A stretch of 15,217 bases of DNA from JAVKSL01 sp039583695 (lineage in GTDB: Bacteria; Actinomycetota; Acidimicrobiia; Acidimicrobiales; JAJPHD01), in the NCBI GenBank assembly GCA_039583695.1, contig JAVKSL010000067.1, positions 1 through 15,217 of the forward strand, in the 5' to 3' direction. This document shows, piece by piece, positions 1-5,417 of the stretch (position 1 is the first letter of the stretch; each line of letters starts with the position of its first letter). The position numbers and the translations under genes were made by a program. The notes under the pieces were generated by a model. It worked only from the letters and a program-made list of their open reading frames with translations. It did no database searches and was not told the DNA's origin.

Positions 1-350
1 GGCGCACTAGTCCCGCCTGCCGGTAGCCGATCCGGTAGGCCCGCTCCCCGAAGCGATCGGAGTCGGTCTCCAGCTCCCTTCGCAAACCATCGAGGTCGGT
101 TGAGAAAGCCGAAGCCTGCCTCAGCGTGTCCAGCCAGGCCGCGGCCTGTGCCTCAGCTACCCATGCCAGCGCGGGGCCGAGCTCGCCAGGGGCCTTCTCT
201 ACACCGAAGAGAAGGCCCCACCAGTTATAGGTAATCCATTCGGCCAATGGGTACAACGATACGGAGATCAGCCGTGTATGTCACCCGCGCGGTGCTTTGG
301 CTCGATACTTGAGCCGGCTTCCCACCTGGATCGGAATGGGCTGGAGGCAC
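1..350 (-). pseudogene. Partial, probably frameshifted hypothetical gene at left edge
   Basis: Two minus-strand frames carry protein-like sequence. A GTG at 350, directly after the TAG of the upstream PIN fragment, opens a 41-residue frame that ends at 225 and includes VTYTADLRI. A second frame, open from 280 to the window edge, reads SVSLYPLAEWITYNWW and continues into a charged helical stretch (LDGLRRELETDSDRFGERAY). The frames meet around 255-270, which suggests one gene broken by an indel. The second frame has no ATG or GTG before the PLAEW segment, only TTG codons. I recall the aromatic PLAEW..NWW segment from uncharacterised bacterial proteins but cannot name a function. The C-terminus lies outside the window, so whether the rest is intact is unknown. 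Confidence 0.4.
189..219. repeat. Perfect 12-bp hairpin
   Basis: GGGGCCTTCTCT at 189-200 is exactly complementary to AGAGAAGGCCCC at 208-219, with a 7-nt loop. It resembles a terminator stem, but no T-run follows on either strand and it lies inside the open frame of the left-edge gene, where it encodes GLLFGVEKAP. It may simply be a coding palindrome. Confidence 0.6.
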
Positions 351-569
351 CTACCACGGTGGGCCCCCGAGGTTGTGGAGGTCGCCGCTTTGGAGTACTC
401 GGTAGACGTCCCGGGCGTCGGGCTCAGCCACCGAACCGTTGGTCATGGTCGGCGTGAGAGCGCCGGACAGCGCCTCCCAGAAGGCGAGGGCGTCTTCGTC
501 GTCGCTGGCGAAGTAGAGCGATCGGCTCACGGCGATGGCGATGGACGCGGACTCGCCAGCGTCGAGGCG
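351..569 (-). pseudogene. C-terminal fragment of a PIN-like nuclease (toxin remnant)
   Basis: This minus-strand frame has no start codon near its upstream end; a TGA at 570-572 precedes it. It begins RLDAGESASIAIAVSR, continues LYFASDDEDALAFWEAL, and ends LHNLGGPPW at a TAG at 351. The pattern of L-(D/G)-x-GE-x-x-x-IA followed by a hydrophobic strand and SDD is the C-terminal half of VapC/DUF3368-type PIN domains, where these acidic residues bind metal. The N-terminal half with the first catalytic Asp is not present in frame, so I read it as a truncated toxin. The assignment rests on motif similarity only. Confidence 0.45.
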
Positions 570-631
570 TCACCGCTCGCGGTCCGGGCCCCTGGCTCGC
601 CAGCGGGCGCACCCGAGATGGGTGGGCGCAG

Positions 632-898
632 GTGGCAGGAGCACAGAGCGTCATCGCACCTAGCGCAGCGCCCGAAGACAAGGCCGAGGTCTACGCTGGC
701 CTGGGGCTTCGGCTCATCTATGCCCCAGCGAGACGAGTGGTCATCGCCAATCGGATCCGTGGGCGGGCGCCCGGTGCCGGGGAACCGGTTGGTCCGCCAT
801 CCGCCCCCGATCGCGTGGGCGAAAGCCAGTGTCGGAGGGCCGATCCGTACTCGACGCCCACCTTCGTGCTGCGGACGGAACTGGCGCTGGCGGGTTGA
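632..898 (+). pseudogene. Possible C-terminal tail of a large serine recombinase
   Basis: An 88-codon frame beginning at a GTG contains APEDKAEVYAGLGLRLIYAP followed by ARRVVIA. This resembles the tail of actinobacterial large serine recombinases, where an A-x-P-(Q/E)-D-K-A-E-(V/L)-Y-x-x-L-G-(L/V)-x-L-x-Y segment follows the coiled coil and is often followed by a Cys-Arg-Arg patch; here CRRAD occurs near residue 68. No resolvase catalytic domain is found upstream, so at most this is a remnant of an old mobile element. The surrounding 570-905 stretch holds nothing else I can support. The similarity is from memory of the family and is moderate. Confidence 0.33.
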
Positions 899-910
899 CG
901 GTCCGGGAGA

Positions 911-1294
911 TCAGGAGCGTAGGTCTTCGACCGGCCATGCCGGATCGCCGTCCAGGATCTCGGGGTCACCGGTCAGGAGGGTCGCTCCATGGGCGATCGC
1001 CGTGGCGACGGCGAACGCGTCGGCGTACGCCATGGGGTACACCGCCTTTAGGTGAGCCGCTTCGAGGACGCGAGCTTCGCTCGGCAGGTCCAACGTGAGG
1101 CGTCGGCGAAGCTCCCGCACGACGCGACGAGCCCGATCGGCACCGGCGCGGCGCTCGACGATGTAGGCCAGCTCACCGAGGTTGATCCAGCTCATGACCG
1201 GGCGAGACGGCATCGCCGCCTCCACCCGAGCTGCCGCCGGCTCGTCGCCATCGAGCCAGCGCAGGACCGCCCAGGAGTCGAGGCACTCGGTCAA
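911..1294 (-). CDS. vapC: PIN-domain ribonuclease toxin (VapC family)
   Basis: This 127-residue protein has the size and acidic quartet of a VapC toxin: Asp6 (CLDSWAVL), Glu41 (NLGELAYI), Asp92 (YADAFAVATA) and Asp110 (LLTGDPEI). VapC toxins are Mg-dependent RNases that cut tRNA or rRNA when free of antitoxin. The start is TTG at 1294, and it overlaps the antitoxin stop as TTGA (1294-1291), so the two genes should be translationally coupled, with the antitoxin made first. No frameshift or missing catalytic residue is seen, so it appears functional. The substrate cannot be read from sequence. The partner is of AbrB type, a common vapB class. Confidence 0.9.
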   Translation of the reverse strand: MTECLDSWAVLRWLDGDEPAAARVEAAMPSRPVMSWINLGELAYIVERRAGADRARRVVRELRRRLTLDLPSEARVLEAAHLKAVYPMAYADAFAVATAIAHGATLLTGDPEILDGDPAWPVEDLRS

Positions 1295-1515
1295 CGACGG
1301 GCTTCGGAGCGGTGGTCGGCCTCCAACTCAGCCACGAGCCCCAGCCCGGCCAGCGACCCTCGCAGCGTCGGGTGGTCCCGCACTGGTTCCAGACGCAGCG
1401 CGTCGGCGCCCTCGTCGAGAGCGAACTCGACCTCGTCCCCAGGGCCGATCCCGAGCCGATCGCGAAGATCTTTGGGGATCACGACCTGCCCTTTCGCTCC
1501 AACCCGATGAGTCAT
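1291..1515 (-). CDS. vapB: AbrB/SpoVT-type antitoxin (VapB)
   Basis: This 74-residue protein opens with a swapped-hairpin AbrB DNA-binding domain (VGAKGQVVIPKDLRDRLGI, then GPGDEVEF) and ends in an acidic and basic tail expected to bind the toxin groove. Such antitoxins neutralise VapC and repress their own promoter. The ATG at 1515 is preferred over upstream in-frame starts because homology begins two residues later and a TATACT box lies 7 nt upstream, the leaderless arrangement. The gene overlaps vapC by the TTGA junction. It appears complete. Confidence 0.9.
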   Translation of the reverse strand: MTHRVGAKGQVVIPKDLRDRLGIGPGDEVEFALDEGADALRLEPVRDHPTLRGSLAGLGLVAELEADHRSEARR

Positions 1516-1528
1516 ACCAGATAGTATA
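1516..1528 (-). promoter_or_regulatory. Leaderless promoter of vapBC
   Basis: On the minus strand TATACT (1528-1523) is followed by 7 nt and then the ATG of vapB, placing the transcription start at or next to the A of ATG. No Shine-Dalgarno is present. The motif TGGT-TAT/TGGT-ATG occurs twice across the box, which could serve autorepression by the AbrB-type antitoxin. Confidence 0.6.
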
Positions 1529-1570
1529 ACCACTGCTTGTAAGCGTCCCACGGCGGCCGGCCGTTCCACA

Positions 1571-1747
1571 GCGTTCGAGAGGCTGCGGGACATGCTCGAC
1601 CTCGACAAGCAGCGCACCGGGGCGCTGGTAGGCATCTCGCGCAATACGCCACCGCACTGGAGACGGGGCAATCGAGATGTCGCCGCACATGGTCGTGCGG
1701 ATGAGAGAGCGGCCTGGCGGAGACCGGATCACGGTGACGATGGGTGA
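1571..1747 (+). pseudogene. Xre-like helix-turn-helix fragment
   Basis: The plus-strand frame reads FERLRDMLDLDKQRTG, then ALVGISRNTPPHWRRG, and stops with TGA at 1745. The spacing of LRDMLDL, a small-residue turn and GIS-x-NTP-x-x-WRRG matches the HTH of Xre/MbcA-type antitoxins and related small regulators. The frame then becomes unlike a protein (HGRADERAAWRRPDHGDDG), and no start codon with a ribosome site precedes it, so I treat it as a decayed piece. The 1516-2061 gap holds nothing else convincing; an open plus-strand frame at 1677-1910 has no recognisable domain. Confidence 0.4.
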
Positions 1748-2061
1748 TATGTCGCAGGTGAGCACCGCTCGCACGTACAGGCCAGCTGCTCGGACCTACC
1801 TCGGCCAGCCGCTGGCGGACGCGTCGCAGGCGGCCAAGCGTCTCGCCGGGTTCGCACACGGACTCAGCATCGAAGCCTCTTCCAAGACCCGCCAGCGCAG
1901 TCTCACCTGAAGTCAGCGACCCCTCAGCAGCGACTACGGCACCGGAGAAGCCGTCGCGGATCCTCCCGTGAACGCTCCTCCCGGCAAGGGCTCAGAGCAA
2001 CACGGCCCAGGGGGGCGGTCGCTCGTGTGGAACTGACCCCGGTGCTTCGCCGCCTCGCGAG

Positions 2062-2418
2062 TTAGCCGACCCCCAGCGCGACGGTGATGCGTCTCCTGAT
2101 GCTCGCCAGCTGGTCAGGGGTGATCCGAGAGGCGGTGGGGTTGACGCGCCGAAGCGACACGCTGGTGACGTGGTGAGCCAGCGCCCAGCACGTCGTGTCG
2201 ACTCCGTTGTCGGTGGTCGGCTCGATGCGTTCAGCAAAGGACCGGTGGGCGATACCCTCGTCTCGCGTCAAGGGCACTACGAGGGTATTTGGGTACTCGT
2301 CCGGGAACAACTCGTGATCCTCGACAACGACAGCGGGGCGCAGCCGGCTTGGTTCGTGGGGCAAGGCACCGCCGCGCCAGTCAACGACAAGGATGCTGCC
2401 CGCTGCGGGCCGGCTCAC
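2062..2418 (-). CDS. mazF: MazF/PemK-family endoribonuclease toxin
   Basis: The 118-residue protein fits the CcdB/PemK fold of MazF toxins. It has an opening strand GSILVVDW, then SRLRPAVVVED (conserved Arg27-Pro with the base-binding and catalytic Arg), then NTLVVPLTRDEG (Thr51 at the usual active-site Ser/Thr). MazF cleaves mRNA or other RNA at short sequence sites. Translation starts at GTG 2418, overlapping the antitoxin stop as GTGA (2418-2415), so expression is coupled. The C-terminal half (TTCWALAHHVTSVSLRRV, then a terminal helix) keeps the family's dimer and antitoxin-binding layout. It appears intact. Confidence 0.88.
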   Translation of the reverse strand: MSRPAAGSILVVDWRGGALPHEPSRLRPAVVVEDHELFPDEYPNTLVVPLTRDEGIAHRSFAERIEPTTDNGVDTTCWALAHHVTSVSLRRVNPTASRITPDQLASIRRRITVALGVG

Positions 2419-2657
2419 GGCACGTCGGCCAACGGTGTCCCGAGCTCATCGAGTTCAGCTCGGGCCTCAGGGCGCTCGGCCAGATGGGCAACCACCCGAT
2501 TCCCGTCCGCCCATATCATCTCTCGCCGCACCCGTCGTGCCTCGGCCTCTGCCAGCTCCCTAACGAACGCGCTCAGTCCCTTGCCCTGCGCACGGGCTGC
2601 CGCCTCAAGAGCAGTCCGGTCCTCTGCGTCTAGTCGTATCGTCAGCGTCTCGCCCAT
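2415..2657 (-). CDS. mazE: Ribbon-helix-helix antitoxin paired with MazF
   Basis: The 80-residue protein begins ETLTIRLDAEDRTALEAAAR, a ribbon-helix-helix strand and first helix, then GLSAFVRELAEAEARRV as the second helix. An acidic C-terminal tail (RPEARAELDELGTPLADVP) is expected to wrap the toxin. RHH/CopG-type antitoxins dimerise, repress their operon and neutralise the RNase. The ATG at 2657 has no Shine-Dalgarno but a TACACT box 7 nt upstream. The gene shares GTGA with mazF downstream. The symbol mazE is used for the role; the fold is RHH rather than AbrB. Confidence 0.85.
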   Translation of the reverse strand: MGETLTIRLDAEDRTALEAAARAQGKGLSAFVRELAEAEARRVRREMIWADGNRVVAHLAERPEARAELDELGTPLADVP

Positions 2658-2670
2658 ACACGCTAGTGTA
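2657..2670 (-). promoter_or_regulatory. Leaderless promoter with overlapping palindrome, mazEF
   Basis: The minus strand reads TACACT (2670-2665), 7 nt, then ATG at 2657. The whole segment TACAC-TAGC-GTGTA is a palindrome with 5-bp arms covering the -10 box, the expected transcription start and the first base of the start codon. This is a natural operator for autorepression by the RHH antitoxin. Confidence 0.6.
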
Positions 2671-2678
2671 ACACATTA

Positions 2679-2850
2679 CCGTATCACGGAGTCGCACCCC
2701 GCGCCCTCGCCGATGTGCAACAGCGCCCGGGTGTCCTTGGGCAGGCAGGACCCGCCCCACCCCGGGCCCGGCTGCAGGTACTCGCTGCCGATGCGGGGAT
2801 CGTGACCCATCCCCCGCACCACGTCGGAGGCGTCTGCACCCAGCGCCTCG
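2679..2850 (-). pseudogene. ugd: Internal fragment of UDP-glucose/GDP-mannose dehydrogenase
   Basis: The minus strand reads EALGADASDVVRGMGHDPRI, then GPGWGGSCLPKDTRALLHIG, and stops shortly after (TAA at 2676). GGSC-x-PKD is the catalytic Cys motif of the UDP-glucose/UDP-ManNAc/GDP-mannose dehydrogenase family; the preceding D-V-x-R-G-x-G-x-D-x-R-I-G is equally diagnostic. The intact enzyme has more than 400 residues and makes nucleotide-sugar uronic acids. Here only about 55 residues remain. Upstream homology stops at about 2850, where the recombinase region begins; downstream it stops near the mazE promoter. It lies on the same strand as the polysaccharide genes at 4349-9173, suggesting a lost member of that cluster. 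Confidence 0.75.
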
Positions 2851-2859
2851 GAGGGTGGG

Positions 2860-4044
2860 TTGGGACGTGGTGATCTGGTGGGCGCGGCCCGCCTGGAACT
2901 GGTCTCTGGGGTGGCGCAGCTGCGTCCCGAAGACGCCATGTTCGAGGCCATGCTGCGCGGGTGGTGCAACCAACAGGGTGCCCGCGGGCTCCAAGAGCGC
3001 ACAATCGAGCCCCGCGTTCGGCTGGTGCGTCGCTTCTTGGCCTTCACCAACGAGCACCCGTGGGGCTGGGGGCCCGGACACGTCGAGGAGTGGACCCTGT
3101 CGTTGCGCGGGGAGCGGCATCTGAGCCCGGCCACGATCCGGGGCTACCAGGTCGACCTGCGGCTCTTCAGCGAGTACGTCACCGATCCCCGCTACGGCTG
3201 GGGACCGGCCTGCGAGGAGGCGTTCGGGCCGGGCGCCTATCCGGTGCCGATCTGTCACGAGTGGAACACCATTGCGCACCTGAGTGACTACGAAGGCACT
3301 CCCGAGGCCCGCCCCTTCTCGCGCGGTGAGCTGCAAATGTTCTTGGACTACGCCGACGAACAGGTGGAGCGCGCAGCCGCCTCCAAGCGCAAGGGCGCGC
3401 TGGCCGCCTACCGCGACGCCACGCTCTTCAAGGTCATCTACGGCTGGGGGCTGCGCCGCACCGAGACGGCCAAGTTGGACCTGCTCGACTGGGGCACCAA
3501 TCCGGCCGCCCCCGAGTTCGCCCGCTTCGGCACGCTCCACGTCCGCTATGGCAAGGCCGTGCGGGGCCAGCCGCCACGACGGCGCAACGTGCTCTCGGTG
3601 ATGGACTGGGCCGTCGAAGCGGTGGCCGACTACGTGGAGAATGTCCGGCCCCGCTTCGGCTGCACCGAGCACCCCGCACTGTGGCTGACCGAGCGGGGCG
3701 GGCGGATCAAGCCGGGCGAGATCAACGCCCGCTTCGTCGCCTACCGTGATGCACTCGGGTTGTGCACCGAACTCACCCCCCACTCGCTCAGGCATAGCTA
3801 CGTTATCTCCCCTTCCATTGACCCCCTGAGGGACGTGCAGGAGCGATGGGATGAGCACGTGCCTCGCGAGTATCCGCTACTTCGCGAGCCACGAGGAGTA
3901 CGGTCGCACTATGACCGAGTCCCGCTCGTCTTGCTTCCGGGCAGAGCGCGCAGTCTCGCCGGTGGATGGCACGGAGTCGTGGGTGGTGCTCGACTCGGAC
4001 CTGGTTCGTCACCGAGAGGCCAGCGACTTCTTGCTGTGTCTTGA
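2860..4044 (+). pseudogene. Tyrosine recombinase/integrase with disrupted C-terminus
   Basis: An N-terminal core-binding region (about residues 27-120, ERTIEPRVRLVRRFLAF and LSPATIRGYQVDLRLF) is followed by a catalytic domain with Arg199 (GWGLRRTE), a beta-hairpin Lys (VRYGKA), and His308/Arg311 (PHSLRHSYV). After HSYV the frame departs from the family: the expected second His and the Tyr nucleophile are missing. They would fall in the +1 frame, where STCLASIRYFASHEEYG (from 3854) looks like the normal tail with Tyr at 3878-3880. A one-base change near 3845-3850, perhaps with further change just after HSYV, would explain this. The start is uncertain: TTG 2860 or a GTG/ATG before 2970. It joins the ugd fragment on its left. 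Likely once a working transposition recombinase, now probably inactive. Confidence 0.7.
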
Positions 4045-4153
4045 GGGAGCGGGATGTTCTCCTCATACGATCCGTGTTTACGCCGGGCGGGTGGCTCTGT
4101 TCCTCGGTGCCCGGCGCATTGCGGTCATCGCCGGCGGCGAGCAGACGGGATGA
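3911..4153 (+). pseudogene. N-terminal fragment of a second tyrosine recombinase
   Basis: From ATG 3911 the frame reads MTESRSSCFRAERAVSP, then SWVVLDSDLVRHREASDFLL, then GCSPHTIRVYAGRVALFLG, and ends at TGA 4151. The SPHTIRVYAGRVALFL helix pair is the core-binding (SAM-like) domain of tyrosine recombinases, but no catalytic domain follows. GAGGAG lies 12 nt upstream of the ATG. The position directly after the first recombinase recalls elements with two or three tandem tyrosine recombinases (Tn554-like or 'recombinase in trio'). A short plus-strand frame after it (MTTGAASEARTAALQAARTR, to 4269) could be the start of a third element gene, but that is weak. The gene is truncated. Confidence 0.6.
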
Positions 4154-4330
4154 CCACCGGAGCAGCGAGCGAGGCTCGCACGGCGGCGTTGCAGGCAGCC
4201 CGGACGAGAGACAGCGCGCACCTCGGCTCCCAGGTACAGCGACCGGTCGGCAACGCTGAGCGCGGCTGACCCGGGGCCTCGCCCGCCTGGCCCGCTCTCC
4301 GCTGGCCGCCGTGGTGGATCCCGGCGATGC

Positions 4331-4369
4331 GCCAACCCAGCCGCCTGGTCATGGCGAGGCCGGGTTGGC
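4331..4369 (-). terminator. Hairpin across the stop codon of the transferase gene
   Basis: GCCAACCC (4331-4338) pairs exactly with GGGTTGGC (4362-4369), with further GC pairs inside the 23-nt loop. It overlaps the end of the glycosyltransferase gene on the minus strand. No T-run follows, as is common in high-GC actinobacteria, so termination is plausible but unproven. Confidence 0.35.
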
Positions 4370-5389
4370 TCTCACGTCAGCCCGATTGGGTGCCCGCCGG
4401 GATGCCATGGCCGGTGCGGCCACGTATGCCGACAGAACGACCACGATGGCGGCATCCGCCACCGCCCTGGCAGCCAGGTTGCCGCTGAGGCTCACCGCAC
4501 CCAGGGCACTCACCACGACCATGCTGAGCGCAACCAGGCCGGTGGTGGCCATGTGCGACCAGCCGGCCTGGGTGAGGCGCTGGTATGCGTGGCTGCGGTG
4601 CGCCTGGTGCCAGGTCTCCCCCGCCCTCACCCGGCGCACGATAGTCTTCGCCGTGTCGGCCAGGTACAGCCCGAGCGGGGCGACGACGGCTTCAGGAGCA
4701 ATCCCAGCGCGCAACCCGACGACCACCAGCCCCGCCAGCAGGCCGCCGAAGAAGTAGCTGCCCACGTCGCCGAGGAACACCCGCGCCCTCGGGGCATTGA
4801 ACGGGGCGAAGCCGAGCGCGGCGCCGAGGGCGATGGCACCACCCGCCGCCAGTGCCCAGCTGTGCTGGGTGGCCCCGACGACCCACCAGGCGGAACCGGC
4901 CACTGCGGCCTGGGCAGCCGAGATCCCATTTATCCCGTCCATGAAGTTGAACGCGTTCACATACGCCGCCAGCCAGACCACCACCCCCACGCAGAACACG
5001 ACCATCCAGGCCAGCGAGCCGCTCAGGCCCTCGGCCAGGCCCACCAGGGCGGCAGAGGCAACCAGGCCCTGCAGGCCCAGGCGCAGGCGCGGCCCCAGGC
5101 CCACCAGGTCATCCGCCGCTCCGATGACGCCAAAGCCCACCGCCACCGCCACCACCGCGAGGAGGCGCTCTCCTGCCCCCCCTGGCTCCACGGCCAGCAC
5201 CACCAGGGCGGCCACGACCCCTATCGCCGGCGCGAGGCCGCCTCCGCGGGGGACCGCTGCTCGGTGCGAGGAGCGCTCGTTGGGTATGTCCACGATGTCG
5301 AGGCGGCGAAGGCCGAGCACCACCGGGGGCATCGCCGCCACGGTGACCCCGAGAGCGATCAGCCCGCCCTGCCAGGGCACCCCGCTCAT
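4349..5389 (-). CDS. Polyprenyl-phosphate sugar-1-phosphate transferase (GT4, WecA/WbpL type)
   Basis: A multi-spanning membrane enzyme of 346 residues from ATG 5389. Glycosyltransferase family 4 enzymes transfer HexNAc-1-phosphate from a UDP-sugar to undecaprenyl phosphate, the first membrane step in O-antigen or capsule synthesis. Diagnostic motifs are all present: DIPNERSSH and PRGGG (about 34-51), ADD (92-94), NFMDGING (148-155), FLGDVGSYFFG (205-215) and HRSHAYQRL (264-272). RSSH...PRGGG and NFMDG point to the WbpL/WecA side rather than MraY. The nearest upstream stop in frame is further off, but homology starts after 5389; the gap to the preceding dehydratase stop is 28 nt, so it is probably co-transcribed. 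Donor sugar is likely the product of that dehydratase pathway (inference). Confidence 0.9.
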   Translation of the reverse strand: MSGVPWQGGLIALGVTVAAMPPVVLGLRRLDIVDIPNERSSHRAAVPRGGGLAPAIGVVAALVVLAVEPGGAGERLLAVVAVAVGFGVIGAADDLVGLGPRLRLGLQGLVASAALVGLAEGLSGSLAWMVVFCVGVVVWLAAYVNAFNFMDGINGISAAQAAVAGSAWWVVGATQHSWALAAGGAIALGAALGFAPFNAPRARVFLGDVGSYFFGGLLAGLVVVGLRAGIAPEAVVAPLGLYLADTAKTIVRRVRAGETWHQAHRSHAYQRLTQAGWSHMATTGLVALSMVVVSALGAVSLSGNLAARAVADAAIVVVLSAYVAAPAMASRRAPNRADVRANPASP

Positions 5390-5417
5390 CGGCACGCCGA
5401 TCCCAGTGCCTTGGCGC

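Noticed and set aside
297..1055. 252-codon plus-strand frame across the left island
   Set aside because: Arg/Pro/Gly/Ser-rich without a domain, and overlaps vapC plus three better supported fragments on other frames.
2605..3858. 417-codon minus-strand frame across the recombinase
   Set aside because: Opposite a frame with clear tyrosine-recombinase motifs; only the ugd fragment, in another minus frame, is meaningful here.
4150..4269. Short frame starting MTTGAASEARTAALQAARTR as a third gene of the recombinase element (DUF6262-like)
   Set aside because: The resemblance covers only an Ala/Arg-rich helix and the frame lacks the HTH core expected of that family; mentioned only as a weak possibility.
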